The position numbers were made by a program, and so were the translations under genes. From NCBI RefSeq assembly GCF_011440375.1, contig NZ_JAAOIR010000001.1:868001-932000 (forward strand): DNA of 64,000 nt. The letters are read 5' to 3'. Source of the DNA: Halorubellus sp. JP-L1. Lineage in GTDB: Archaea; Halobacteriota; Halobacteria; Halobacteriales; Natrialbaceae. This document shows positions 50,096-59,336 of this stretch, one piece after another. Every line of letters starts with the position of its first letter. Position 1 is the stretch's first letter. A model generated the notes under the pieces. That model was not told the origin of the DNA, did not search any database, and saw nothing but the letters and a program-made list of their open reading frames with translations.

Positions 50096-51895
50096 TCAAC
50101 CGATGAGGCCGTTCGTGAGGAGGAACGTCCCCGTGAACAACAGCATCGCGGTGAACAGCGCCTTCCCGACTGCGCACCCGACGAGCGTCCGGTCGAGTCC
50201 GTGCTTGAGACCGACCGAGAGCGTCGTCAAGATGACGGACATCATGAGGACGTACGCGCCGACGACGATGGCCAGGCTCTCCGTCGGGAACGCCACAGTG
50301 GCTTGCGAACTCGCCGCGCCCGCCGAGTTCGCCGCCTGCCCCGCCGCGTCCACGCTCCCGGATGCGACCTCCGCACTACCCGACATCGACAGGCTCGCAC
50401 CTTGACTCCGCGATTCGATGACCTTACTCAGTGCGATGGTCGCACCGGCGATGATCGGCCCGAAGAACGACGCCGTCTGATCGAGCGTTCCCGTCACCAT
50501 CGAGAGCTGTCGTTTCGCCTCCCGCTCGACCTCCTGGAGTTCCTCCAGGTGGTCCGCCATCGCGACCACCGCCCGGCCCGCTGGCTTCCCCTCGTTCGAC
50601 GCGATAGACAGCAGCGCTGCCGTCCCGTTCGCTCGCGGACTCGGAACGTCGTTGAGCGCGCCGTACGCTCCGTTGAACGCCTCGTCGACGTCGACGTGCA
50701 GTCGACGTTGCACGCCCGCAGCCTGCTCGAACAGGTCGCCGGTCTCGGCCGGGACCTTGTCCGCGGCCTGCTCTAGGCCCGCTTCGACCGATTCGCCCTC
50801 CGACACCTGTCGGCCGACGAGGTAGAGCGCGTCCACGAGGTGCTTCTCGATGGCGCGAACGTGATCGCCGACCGACTTGATCGGCTTGAAGTAGAGGTAG
50901 AGTGCGACTCCCGGCCCGATCCCCAGTGCCACGATCGGTGCCAGGTACCCGACGGCGAACGCCTGCACGCTCGCGAACGCGGCCGCTGCGGACCCGCCGG
51001 CGGCGAGCGCGATGAGCGCGAGGTTCTGATTCACGTCCGGATGGGAGCGAGTGACTTGCGGCGGCGGGAACGCAGCGGGTCGCCGCTGCAGTAACCACAC
51101 GCTCGTCACCACGAGCATCGTCGGCAGGAGGACGTCGTAGAGCAGGACGTACGCGCCGATACCCGGCCGGATGTCCGCCATACGCATCGCGGGGAGGAGC
51201 GCGACGAGCGCCAGCGGGAGCATCACGCCGAACGCGTAGAGCGCAGTCGTCGGGCCACGGATCTGCTCGGTGAAGTCCGCCATCTGCTCGCGAGTCCCGG
51301 TGAGCACGGCGTGCAGCGACCGTTCGAGCGTCCGGCCGCGTTCGCCCTCCGGTGCGTCTTCGGCGGTGGAGAGCAAGTGCGCGGACCGGCGAAGTGCCGG
51401 GAACTCCTCCGCCCATTCGTCCGCGAACGAGAGCAGTCCGGATTCGGCCGTGCCGAGGGACTGATCGATGTGCGCCTGCAGGCTCTTCGCGAGCGGCCCG
51501 TACCCCGTCTCCGCCGCGAACCGAATCGCCGTCTCAGTCGAGGGCTGGATCTGCATCCGGAGGACCGCCCGCCCGATGAGGTCGGGCGTCTCACCGAGCG
51601 CTCGCGTTCGCCGGAACGCGGCGAGGAGACGCGGGAACGAGTGAACGACCTGGATCGCGCCGAGAGCGGCAATGAACGAGAACAGGAACACGCCCCAGAG
51701 GGGAATCGGGAGCGCCAGCAGCGGAAGGACCACCAGCAGCGTCACGATGCCGGCACCGTAGCCGCTCCGGACGACGGTTCTCGCGTCCACGGGCGACTCG
51801 ACGAACGCCAGCGATTCGATCAGCTCCTGGCTCGCTTCGACCTCGTATGGGTACAGTTTCGCGAGGAACCGGACGGTGCGCTCCGTTCCGGACAT
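50096..51895 (-). CDS. PilC/TadC-type (type II secretion system F) membrane protein
   Basis: This 599-residue integral membrane protein forms the platform that couples the PilB ATPase to pilin extraction. It has two T2SSF domains (about 60-200 and about 380-520) and about eight to nine membrane helices, including YGAGIVTLLVVLPLLALPIP, LVALLPAMRMA and SLAIVVGAYVLMMSVILTTL. SGTRxxxMADF-like cytoplasmic loops are visible. The gene starts three bases after the PilB stop, so the two are coupled. Length is typical for the double-domain archaeal form. Confidence 0.88.
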   Translation of the reverse strand: MSGTERTVRFLAKLYPYEVEASQELIESLAFVESPVDARTVVRSGYGAGIVTLLVVLPLLALPIPLWGVFLFSFIAALGAIQVVHSFPRLLAAFRRTRALGETPDLIGRAVLRMQIQPSTETAIRFAAETGYGPLAKSLQAHIDQSLGTAESGLLSFADEWAEEFPALRRSAHLLSTAEDAPEGERGRTLERSLHAVLTGTREQMADFTEQIRGPTTALYAFGVMLPLALVALLPAMRMADIRPGIGAYVLLYDVLLPTMLVVTSVWLLQRRPAAFPPPQVTRSHPDVNQNLALIALAAGGSAAAAFASVQAFAVGYLAPIVALGIGPGVALYLYFKPIKSVGDHVRAIEKHLVDALYLVGRQVSEGESVEAGLEQAADKVPAETGDLFEQAAGVQRRLHVDVDEAFNGAYGALNDVPSPRANGTAALLSIASNEGKPAGRAVVAMADHLEELQEVEREAKRQLSMVTGTLDQTASFFGPIIAGATIALSKVIESRSQGASLSMSGSAEVASGSVDAAGQAANSAGAASSQATVAFPTESLAIVVGAYVLMMSVILTTLSVGLKHGLDRTLVGCAVGKALFTAMLLFTGTFLLTNGLIG

Positions 51896-51898
51896 CGG

Positions 51899-53830
51899 TC
51901 ACTGACCTCGCGTCGCGTACGCGGCAGCGACCTCGGACGGAGCGGTCCGCCTGTCCGCGGCGATGTCCTCGAGTTCCGCGGCGCGTTCGGCGACGTCGGC
52001 GCGGAGGTCCGCGTACGACTCCGCCGGACCCGTCAACCGGTTCAGGAACCGGCTCTTCCCGCGGTCCACGCGGTCCGTCGACACCGCCTGGTCACCGTCG
52101 ATCTCGTAGAGCGGCGCGAACCGGATACCGTCGTCGTCCACGATCACCTCCTCGATCGCGGAAAGCCGTCGTTTCCGGCCGTCGGGCGTCCTGTACGCTT
52201 GCACGGTCACGACGAGGTCGGTCGCGCCGAACGACGACGGCTCGACGCCGAGGTCGGAGACGACGCGTTCGTACACGTCCTCCGCGCCGTCCCCGTGAAT
52301 CGTCCCGAGCACCGCGTTCGCGTTCGCACCGACGCGCATCGCCTCGTACAGCACCTCCGCTTCCTCGCCGCGGATCTCGCCGACGACGAGCGCCCCGTCA
52401 CCGAGCCGGAGCGCCGTCCGGAGTGCATCCGCCGCAGTGATCTCCGGACCGTCTCCCGTCCCCGTCCGGAGCGCCTGCACGTCCCGATCGACGTTCTGGA
52501 GTTGCGTGACCGGCAGTTCGGGCGTGTCCTCGATGACGACCGTTCGCGTATCCGGCGTCAGCTCGTACAGGAGCGTTCCGAGCAGCGTCGTCTTCCCCGC
52601 ACCACGAGTCCCCGCGATGAGTGCCGCGGCGTTCCGCTGGATCGCCACCGACAGGAACGCCGCCGCTTCCGACGGCATCGTTCCGTTCGCGACGAGCTCG
52701 GGGAGCGTGAACCGGTCCTCGGCCTGTTCGCGGAAGGCGAACGCCGTCCCTTCGGCGACCGGGGATTTCACGCCCGCGACGCGGACGCCGGTCCCACGGT
52801 CCAGCGTCGCCGTCGCGTCGACGGTCGGCTGCGCGCGAGAGAACGCACGCCCGCTTATCTTCCGGATGCGGGACGCGAGCGCACCGCCACCCTCCGGCGT
52901 CAGGTGAACGTTCGTCGTCATCGACTGCCCGTCGACCACGACCCGGAGCGGGTTCTCGCCGACGGGGGACGTCACGTACACGTCCGTGACTCGCGGATCC
53001 GCGAAGAGGTCCTCGAGGATGCCGTACCCTTGCGTGTGCTTCGAGACGACCGCAGCGAGGCGCGGTTCCACCGATTCGTCCGTCACGTACTCCAGCGCGC
53101 GAGACGCCGCCCGCTCACCCGTCACTTTCCCGTTCGCGATCGCTTCGTAGCATTCGAGCAGGAGCGTCCGTTGTTTCGCCGACAGCGACGTGTCCACGAC
53201 GTCGACCGCGTACAGCGGAACGCTGTTCGGGCGTTCGTACACGCGGGCTTCGCTCCCGGTGTCGAGGGACTCCATGTCCTCGAGCCTCGCACCGTCGTCG
53301 ATGGATTGCCGGACGAAGTAGTGCCCGACGCTCAACCCGACCCCGGGGTCGAGTGCGGCTTCGAGGCTCTCGATGCCGTCCGCCGCACGCGTCAGCCCGG
53401 ACTGGCGACCGATCTCAGCGATCGGCCCGACGCGCGTCTCGATCCGTTCCGCGACGGCGAGCGGGTCGACTTGCACGAGCTCCGCGAGCCGTTCGTCGCG
53501 GTTCTCGACGAGCCGGTGGAATTCGGCAGCGGCGGAGAGCACCCGCACGCCATCGCCAGCGTATCGATGCTGGAGGCCCTGTGACTCGACGAAGATGCGC
53601 TCGATGGACCGCTCGGTCATCCCCGAGATGGCCGTTCGGCGACAGGCGTCCGCGGTCGCGAGGTCGCCGTCGCAATCGCTCGCGTCCACGTGCGCCGTCG
53701 TGCCGTCTATGGAGACCGTGCACGCACAGTCCGCGGCCGAATCGGACGACCCGAACCAGTCCGCGACCGCGTTCAGGCCCAAGCGTTCGAGCATCGACGA
53801 ATCGTCAGAAGCGTTCTCTTCCTCGCTCAT
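51899..53830 (-). CDS. PilB/GspE-type secretion ATPase
   Basis: This 643-residue hexameric ATPase powers pilus or secretion subunit assembly. An N-terminal region (about 1-110) has scattered cysteines (DCACTV, DASDCDGD, DACRRTAI). Then come an N2 domain (about 200-370) and the RecA-like core with Walker A GTRGAGKTT (407-415), VVIEDTPELPVTQLQNV (Asp box, about 435-451), Walker B-like ALVVGEIRGEEAEVLYEAM (about 480-498) and the His box LGTIHGDGAEDVYERV. It is the third gene of the operon DUF7310-DUF7311-PilB-PilC. The motifs are intact. Confidence 0.9.
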   Translation of the reverse strand: MSEEENASDDSSMLERLGLNAVADWFGSSDSAADCACTVSIDGTTAHVDASDCDGDLATADACRRTAISGMTERSIERIFVESQGLQHRYAGDGVRVLSAAAEFHRLVENRDERLAELVQVDPLAVAERIETRVGPIAEIGRQSGLTRAADGIESLEAALDPGVGLSVGHYFVRQSIDDGARLEDMESLDTGSEARVYERPNSVPLYAVDVVDTSLSAKQRTLLLECYEAIANGKVTGERAASRALEYVTDESVEPRLAAVVSKHTQGYGILEDLFADPRVTDVYVTSPVGENPLRVVVDGQSMTTNVHLTPEGGGALASRIRKISGRAFSRAQPTVDATATLDRGTGVRVAGVKSPVAEGTAFAFREQAEDRFTLPELVANGTMPSEAAAFLSVAIQRNAAALIAGTRGAGKTTLLGTLLYELTPDTRTVVIEDTPELPVTQLQNVDRDVQALRTGTGDGPEITAADALRTALRLGDGALVVGEIRGEEAEVLYEAMRVGANANAVLGTIHGDGAEDVYERVVSDLGVEPSSFGATDLVVTVQAYRTPDGRKRRLSAIEEVIVDDDGIRFAPLYEIDGDQAVSTDRVDRGKSRFLNRLTGPAESYADLRADVAERAAELEDIAADRRTAPSEVAAAYATRGQ

Positions 53831-53839
53831 GGATGTCGA

Positions 53840-54298
53840 TCAGAGGCGTTCGATGACGACGACCGGATAGCCCTCGTCGGGGTGGCGTTCCAGCGTCAAC
53901 CGGAACCGGTGTTCGCCGGTTATCTGTCCGTACTCGATGCTCCCGTAGTCCGGGCCGACCAGCGGCGCTTCGACGTGAACGACCTTCGTCTGCCGGCCGT
54001 CGACGCTGTACCTGATGACGGTGTGGTTCGTCGCGACCGGTTCGATGGTGAACGACGAGACCGGGTCGAGGGTCAGGCCGTCGGTCGGGAGCGACACCGA
54101 GACGAGTCGACGCGGGCCGGTCACTCCCTCCGGCGGTGCGTCCTCGGCGACGTACAGGGACTTCGCCGCGTGTTCGATCTCGGCGGCCGTCGCTTCCGCC
54201 TGTTGGTCGCCGCGCGCTCCGGCGGCCTGGTCGATGGCCGGCACTGCGACCGCGAACAGCGCGACCGTGATGAGGACGGCGAGGATCGTCCGGATCAC
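53840..54298 (-). CDS. Small membrane protein (DUF7311-like)
   Basis: This 152-residue protein has one N-terminal membrane helix (about 3-22, RTILAVLITVALFAVAVPAI) and a beta-rich extracytoplasmic domain (about 55-152). I associate it with DUF7311, found beside pilB in haloarchaea. It starts with GTG at 54298, overlapping the stop of the coiled-coil gene (GTGA). It may be a pilin-like or assembly protein. Its gene sits directly before pilB. Confidence 0.75.
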   Translation of the reverse strand: MIRTILAVLITVALFAVAVPAIDQAAGARGDQQAEATAAEIEHAAKSLYVAEDAPPEGVTGPRRLVSVSLPTDGLTLDPVSSFTIEPVATNHTVIRYSVDGRQTKVVHVEAPLVGPDYGSIEYGQITGEHRFRLTLERHPDEGYPVVVIERL

Positions 54299-55164
54299 GA
54301 CAGTGACGAGCGAAGCGACCCGAAGAAGCCACCGTCGTCGTCGTCGGCGTCGGCGTCCGTGGTCGTGCCGTCTTCGGGAGCGTCGTCGCGTTCCGCGTCC
54401 TCTCCGAACCGCTGTTCGATGGTTCGGTCGTCCGCACCCTCCCGTTGGTCGTCACGCGACCGGTCGCCTGCGACGTCGCGGTGCCCGTTCGAACCGTCGA
54501 CGGAGCTGTTCGCGGTCGCGTCCGGGGGCTGCTGTCCACCGGTGGATCCGTTCGCGGGTCCGCGTTCGGGGCGACGGGGCGAGGCCGCGTCGTCGGCGCG
54601 GTCGTTCCGCGTCCGCCGACCACCTTCGTCTGGACCGGTGTTCGACGCGTGGGGAGGCTGGCTGGGCGATGTGGCGTTCCCCGACCCCGCACTGCGTGCG
54701 TTCGCGTCGTCCTCCGGGAAGAGGTCGTCCACGGTGTCCGACACGGACGACCCAGCGGTCGACGGCGAACGGGACCGCGACGCGTCCGGCGTTCGGTTGG
54801 CGTCGGTCGACCGGTCGCCTGCGCTCTCGTTCGACGGTTCTCGACGGTCGCCGTCGCTGCCCGGTGCCCCCTCAAGTTCGGCGAGTCGGTCCTCCAGGCG
54901 GTCGACGGTCGCGAGCGCCGCACTCGCCTGGTCCGCCACGTCGTCGTTCACCGACTGGACGTTCGACACGTACCCGCCGAGAGCCTGCGACCGACCTTCG
55001 AGCTTCGCCAGGCGATCCTCGACCTCGGCCAGGCGTTCCTCGACCTCCTCGAACTGGTCGGCCAACGCAGCCACGTCCGCGAGTTCGTCCAGTTCGTAGT
55101 CGCCGTCGACGACGGTCCGTTCGACGGCGGTTAATCGTTCTTCTATGCGGTCGATATCGGTCAT
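54295..55164 (-). CDS. Coiled-coil protein with disordered tail (DUF7310-like)
   Basis: This 289-residue protein has a strong N-terminal coiled coil (about 1-100; IDRIEERLTAVERTVVDGDY, FEEVEERLAEVEDRLAKLEG, VDRLEDRLAELEG). A long hydrophilic Ser/Asp/Arg/Gly-rich region (about 105-270) follows, and the protein ends in GGFFGSLRSSLS. No membrane segment is visible. I associate it with DUF7310. It is the first gene of the ATPase operon. A TTTAAA element is centred 27 nt upstream of its ATG. A cytoplasmic scaffold is plausible but unproven. Confidence 0.75.
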   Translation of the reverse strand: MTDIDRIEERLTAVERTVVDGDYELDELADVAALADQFEEVEERLAEVEDRLAKLEGRSQALGGYVSNVQSVNDDVADQASAALATVDRLEDRLAELEGAPGSDGDRREPSNESAGDRSTDANRTPDASRSRSPSTAGSSVSDTVDDLFPEDDANARSAGSGNATSPSQPPHASNTGPDEGGRRTRNDRADDAASPRRPERGPANGSTGGQQPPDATANSSVDGSNGHRDVAGDRSRDDQREGADDRTIEQRFGEDAERDDAPEDGTTTDADADDDDGGFFGSLRSSLS

Positions 55165-55183
55165 GGTTCTATTTCTCAGCCCT

Positions 55184-55197
55184 TCGTATTTAAAGTC
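55184..55197 (-). promoter_or_regulatory. Promoter motif of the ATPase operon, shared with the pilin gene
   Basis: On the minus strand GACTTTAAATACGA lies with TTTAAA centred 27 nt upstream of the ATG at 55164. The same 14 bases occur in front of the pilin gene at the same distance from its ATG. Confidence 0.65.
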
Positions 55198-55303
55198 CAA
55201 CTCGTTCCGGCGTCGACGGTGCGAACGCGGCCACGCGGAACGAACAGCAAACCCCTGGAGGCAGCGAACCACTGATGGGATCGAGTCGACCGCAGCGGTT
55301 CCA

Positions 55304-56386
55304 TCAGACGTCCGCGTCGCTCGCGTTCGGATCGTCCCCGCCGTGGGGCGTATCGCGCCAGCGGATCTTCGCCGTGTGAACCGTCTCGGTCGCGTCGTCG
55401 ACGATGAGGACCTCGCCCGGTACGGTCGGCATCCGTTCGTCGAGCCCGCCGTCCATGTACGTCGGTTGCGCGGACCGGAGGGCGTCGAGGTCCGTCGTGG
55501 ACGTCAGTCGATGCGAGATGATGACGTCGGACTGCGAGATCGCTACCTCGGGGACGACGCTCGGCCGCTGCGTCGCCATCACGATACTCACGCCCGGTGC
55601 GCGCCCTCGCGTCAGGATCATCTCGAGGGCGGCCTCGGCGACGCCGTCGAAGAACGCGTGCGCCTCGTCCAGGAGCAACCACGGGAGTCGCTCTATCTCT
55701 TCGTCGATGCGCGCCCGATAGAGCGCTTCGCCGATACCGCGGCAGACCGCGTTCATCGGGGCGTGATCCAGGCCGGAGACGTCGACGACGGTCACCGCCG
55801 AGCTCGCGAGGTCGGCGGCGTCGAGACCGTCGGGGTCGAAGACGTCCCAGGCGTCAGCGAGGTCAAGGTGGTTCTTCGCCGCTCGCTCGTCGGCTTCCTT
55901 CGCGTCCGCCTGCGCGACGTGCTCGCGCATCCCCGCGATCGAGTCCGCGGACTGCGCGGCCTGCCAGACGAGACCGCCAGCGCCGCTCTCGGGCGCGAGG
56001 TCGAGGAGCGCGCACCACGAGCGCGGGTCGAGCGAGTTCGGCGTGACCGACGGGTTCGAAATCACGTCCGCGGGCACGGGGTTCGCGTCGTCCTCGGCGG
56101 GCTCCGCGAGCGTGGTGAACACGCCCATCGGGTCGACGACGACCGGCGCGACGCCGTAGCCGCGCGCGAGTTCCTCCGCGACGACGCCGAGCGTGAACGA
56201 CTTCCCGTATCCGCGCTTCCCGACGACGAGCGAGGCGTGCGGGCCGTCAAGGTCGAGGTGTAGCGGTGCGCCGCTACTCCCGTCGAGCGCCCGGTACGTC
56301 CCGAGGTACCCGGTCGGTCGGTCGTCGTCCTCGTCGTCACCGCGGCCAAGTACGAACGTCACACCCGATACTAAATTTCGCCCCAT
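55304..56386 (-). CDS. HerA/VirB4-like P-loop ATPase
   Basis: This 360-residue ATPase of the HerA-FtsK family has an N-terminal strand domain with ALDGSSGAPLHLDLDGPHAS, Walker A GKRGYGKS (56-63), Walker B WLLLDEAHAFFD (about 236-247) and the arginine/sensor region GVSIVMATQRPSVVPEVAIS (about 263-282). These ATPases pump DNA or work as secretion motors. It is divergent from the pilin and just upstream of the PilB operon, hinting at a role in the same machine. It starts with the ATG at 56386. Confidence 0.86.
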   Translation of the reverse strand: MGRNLVSGVTFVLGRGDDEDDDRPTGYLGTYRALDGSSGAPLHLDLDGPHASLVVGKRGYGKSFTLGVVAEELARGYGVAPVVVDPMGVFTTLAEPAEDDANPVPADVISNPSVTPNSLDPRSWCALLDLAPESGAGGLVWQAAQSADSIAGMREHVAQADAKEADERAAKNHLDLADAWDVFDPDGLDAADLASSAVTVVDVSGLDHAPMNAVCRGIGEALYRARIDEEIERLPWLLLDEAHAFFDGVAEAALEMILTRGRAPGVSIVMATQRPSVVPEVAISQSDVIISHRLTSTTDLDALRSAQPTYMDGGLDERMPTVPGEVLIVDDATETVHTAKIRWRDTPHGGDDPNASDADV

Positions 56387-56403
56387 TTCTATCTTTCCAT
56401 TAA

Positions 56404-56417
56404 GACTTTAAATACGA
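56404..56417 (+). promoter_or_regulatory. Shared divergent TTTAAA promoter of the pilin and HerA-like genes
   Basis: GACTTTAAATACGA contains the palindrome TTTAAA (56407-56412). It is centred 27 nt upstream of the pilin ATG (56437) and 24 nt upstream of the divergent ATPase ATG (56386). Only 50 bp separate the two starts, so one element probably serves both directions. Confidence 0.6.
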
Positions 56418-56436
56418 TGGCGAAACGAATCGAACT

Positions 56437-56904
56437 ATGCGGAAGACAAGCACCCTGCGCGAGGACGATCGAGCGATAGAAGGGCTCCCGATCCGCCTCA
56501 TCATCGCCCTGGTCGTCGGCGTCGCGAGCCTGACGCTGATGATGGGCATGCTCGGCGGCTTCGGCGGCGGCCTCCAGAAAGAGGAAGTCAGTGCGGAGTT
56601 GAGCGACGAAGTCGTCCAGCAGAGCAACGGCGACACCGTAACGGTCACTGTCGTGAACGAGAAAGGCGAGAAAGTCGAGGGCGCAACCGTCCTCATCAAG
56701 AGTGGGACGGCAACGGTCCCCGGGGGTTCGACGGACATATCGAATACTGGGACTGGGACGTTCGAGATAACGACGAGTACGATCAATAATATCGACTTGA
56801 ACAAACAGAACCAGGGGAAGATCATCATCGAGGTCATTCCGCCATCTGACGGGAATTACAAGAACGACGAGGACGACGGCGGCGTCGTCGTGCTCGACCC
56901 CTAA
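56437..56904 (+). CDS. Archaeal type IV pilin (DUF7382-like)
   Basis: This 155-residue protein has a class III signal peptide (DDRAIEGLPIRLIIALVVGV; cleavage probably before the hydrophobic helix, around residue 17-19), followed by the helix LIIALVVGVASLTLMMGMLG (about 21-40) that packs in the pilus core. The surface domain (about 55-155) is beta-rich and Thr/Lys/Asn-rich, and less acidic than its neighbours. It is the likely main subunit of the pilus assembled by the PilB/PilC genes nearby. A leaderless start follows a TTTAAATA box. Confidence 0.82.
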   Translation: MRKTSTLREDDRAIEGLPIRLIIALVVGVASLTLMMGMLGGFGGGLQKEEVSAELSDEVVQQSNGDTVTVTVVNEKGEKVEGATVLIKSGTATVPGGSTDISNTGTGTFEITTSTINNIDLNKQNQGKIIIEVIPPSDGNYKNDEDDGGVVVLDP

Positions 56905-56949
56905 GGGTTTCGCCAACCCCTTATTAACCCCTGAAGTTTTATCGTGAAA

Positions 56950-56956
56950 TTTATTA
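56950..56956 (+). promoter_or_regulatory. TATA-like element of the GLUG surface protein gene
   Basis: TTTATTA is centred 27 nt upstream of the ATG at 56980. The pilin and surface protein genes therefore have separate promoters. Confidence 0.5.
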
Positions 56957-56979
56957 GAATACTTCTTAGTGGTTGATAC

Positions 56980-59271
56980 ATGAAAGGCGAAAATTTACGG
57001 CGTTTGCGCGTCCTCTTTGTCGTCGTGCTCGTGACGGTGTCGATGGTGGCACCGGTCCTGGCGATGGAGACGGACCAGGCGAATCAACCGACAGAAAACC
57101 CGGCGCCGTCGGCAGCGACCCTTGACGCGGCGTTCGAGGCGATGGAGGGCTTCGGCACGGCGGACGACCCGTACGTCGTGACGAATCTCACGCAGCTGCA
57201 AGCGATGGACGAGGACCGTTCGGCGCACTACGCGCTCGGTAACGACATCGACGCAACCCCGACCGAAGAGTGGAACTACGGTGGCGGGTTCGAGCCTATC
57301 AGCACGACCAAAGACCCGTTCACCGGGTCGTTCGATGGCCGGAATCACACGATTACGGGGCTCTACATCGATCGACCCAGTGCCCGCTTCGTCGGTCTCA
57401 TCGCCAACACTGAGGGCTCCGGAACAGTTCTCGAGAACGTCCAGATCGTCGACGCGACGGTTACGGGCGAAGGGTACGTTGGCATCCTGGTTGGTTGGGG
57501 GGACGACTCCATCGAATACGTCGACGTCCAGGGACGAGTCGATGGGGAGGACTACGTGGGCGGCGTGGCCGGCTTCGCAAGCAGTATCCGCTACTCGTCG
57601 GCGAACGTTCACGCCGAGGGGACCGAGTACGTCGGCGGCCTCGTCGGTTCAGCGAGCGAAGTGATCGGAAGTTACGCGATCGGTTCGGTCACTGCGCAGA
57701 AGTGGTCCGGTGGGCTCGCAGGTTCCGTCGATCCGTACGAGGACGACGAAGTCGTTCGGAACTACGCGGCGGTCTCCGTCTCCGTGTCCGAGGAATACAG
57801 GGCCGGTGCATTCGCCGGACAGCAACGGGGCGAGTTCAAAGCCAACTACTGGAATCCGAGCGTCTCCGGACAGTCAGACGGCGCCGTCGACCTGGACGGA
57901 GACGAGGTCGTGACCGAACTCTCGGCGACGGAGATGCAGGGCGCGAACGCCCGCCAGAACATGCGCCTCCCGTGGGGTGACGTCTTCGTGGCGACCGACG
58001 AGTATCCCGTTCATCGCCTCCAGATCGAGTCCCTCGACCTCGAGCCGGGCACGAACCAGCTCGTCACTGGCAACGAGACCGCAGCGACGGTCACGCTCAC
58101 CCTGGAATCCGGTCGGACGGTCACCGCCACCGCGCCTGCCGAGTTCGAGACGAACAACTCGCTCGCCTCCACCAGCCAGGGCGCCATCGCCGCCGGCACC
58201 GACAACGGCACCGTCAACGTCACCGCGTCGCTCGCCGGCTTCAGCGACTCAGCGACCGTCGATATCGTTCATCCGGCCGACGTCGACGTCACGAGCGTCG
58301 ACGCCCCGACGGCCGTCCTGAACGACTCGACGGCCGCCATCGCGTTCGAAGCCAGGAACGAGGGTGGGGCGAGCGGTGTTCGAACGGTGTCGCTGAACGC
58401 CACCGACGGCTCGATCGCGGCCACGCAGGTCTCCGTCGATGGCTACGAGCGAGCGAACGCCTCGTTCGCTTGGACGCCCACCAAGACCGGCGACTACGAC
58501 CTCGCCGTCGGCAGCGCCGACGCCGGAACGGTAACCGTCGTCGACCGCGACAGCGTCACCCTCACCGGCGCGAACGCCCCCGAGAACGTCGCGGCGGGCG
58601 CATCCTACGAGGTCGAGCTCGCAATCGAGAACGACGCGGACGTCGCGGTCGCGGTTCCCGTCACGCACGTCGTCGACGGCGAGCGCGTCACCGAACAGGT
58701 CACCGCCGCGCCGGGGTCGACGACCGTGACGGTGTCGGCAATGGCCGACGCGGACGCCGGCACCTCGCGCACCCATGCGTTCTCGTCGGTCAACGGCACC
58801 GCGAACGCCACGACGAACGTCGTCGAACCGGCCAAGATCGGCATCGAATCGACGTCGGTTCCGTCCGCGATCGTCGCTGGCGAGTCCGGGTCGTTCTCGG
58901 TGACGGTCGCGAACACCGGTGGCGTCGCGACGACGACGCCCGTCACGGTCACGGTCGGCGGCGAGGTCGTCGTCGAGGAGTCGGTGACGCTCGACCCCGG
59001 CGCGTCCACGACCGTTTCGGGGTCGACAGCGGTCGAGTCCGCTGGGTCGGCCAGCGTCGAGATGACCGCCGGGAACGCGTCCCAGACCGCAGAACTCTCG
59101 GTCTCGGAACCACGGACCACCACGACGAGCGGTGACGGCGGAACCAGCGGCGGTTCGACGACCGCTGCGGACAGCAGCGACGACGGCGACTCGGGGTCGG
59201 GGGGGTCGCCCGGTTTCGGCATCGTCGTCGCCGCGCTGGCGCTGGTCGTCGTCGCGTTCCGTCGACGCTGA
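56980..59271 (+). CDS. Secreted PGF-CTERM surface protein with GLUG repeats and Ig-like domains
   Basis: This 763-residue protein has a signal peptide (about 1-29), then a right-handed-helix-like region (about 60-330) with GLUG-type motifs YVGILVGW, YVGGVAGF, YVGGLVGS and WSGGLAGS. A set of Ig-like beta domains (about 345-690) is rich in DNG and NxT/S glycosylation sites. A Ser/Thr/Gly linker follows, then a PGF-CTERM signal (GSPGFGIVVAALALVVVAF plus RRR). GLUG repeats occur in adhesins and surface-layer-type proteins. Next to pilin genes, it may be an adhesin. It starts with the ATG at 56980. Confidence 0.86.
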   Translation: MKGENLRRLRVLFVVVLVTVSMVAPVLAMETDQANQPTENPAPSAATLDAAFEAMEGFGTADDPYVVTNLTQLQAMDEDRSAHYALGNDIDATPTEEWNYGGGFEPISTTKDPFTGSFDGRNHTITGLYIDRPSARFVGLIANTEGSGTVLENVQIVDATVTGEGYVGILVGWGDDSIEYVDVQGRVDGEDYVGGVAGFASSIRYSSANVHAEGTEYVGGLVGSASEVIGSYAIGSVTAQKWSGGLAGSVDPYEDDEVVRNYAAVSVSVSEEYRAGAFAGQQRGEFKANYWNPSVSGQSDGAVDLDGDEVVTELSATEMQGANARQNMRLPWGDVFVATDEYPVHRLQIESLDLEPGTNQLVTGNETAATVTLTLESGRTVTATAPAEFETNNSLASTSQGAIAAGTDNGTVNVTASLAGFSDSATVDIVHPADVDVTSVDAPTAVLNDSTAAIAFEARNEGGASGVRTVSLNATDGSIAATQVSVDGYERANASFAWTPTKTGDYDLAVGSADAGTVTVVDRDSVTLTGANAPENVAAGASYEVELAIENDADVAVAVPVTHVVDGERVTEQVTAAPGSTTVTVSAMADADAGTSRTHAFSSVNGTANATTNVVEPAKIGIESTSVPSAIVAGESGSFSVTVANTGGVATTTPVTVTVGGEVVVEESVTLDPGASTTVSGSTAVESAGSASVEMTAGNASQTAELSVSEPRTTTTSGDGGTSGGSTTAADSSDDGDSGSGGSPGFGIVVAALALVVVAFRRR

Positions 59272-59336
59272 CTTCGGGTTCGACGCCACCACCACTCTGG
59301 TGTCGACCCGGGACCCTGTGATCAGCAACCCGATAG

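Noticed and set aside
51311-53584. A 750-codon plus-strand open frame opposite PilB and PilC
   Set aside because: It is antisense to the conserved ATPase, with an Arg/Asp-rich, low-complexity product.
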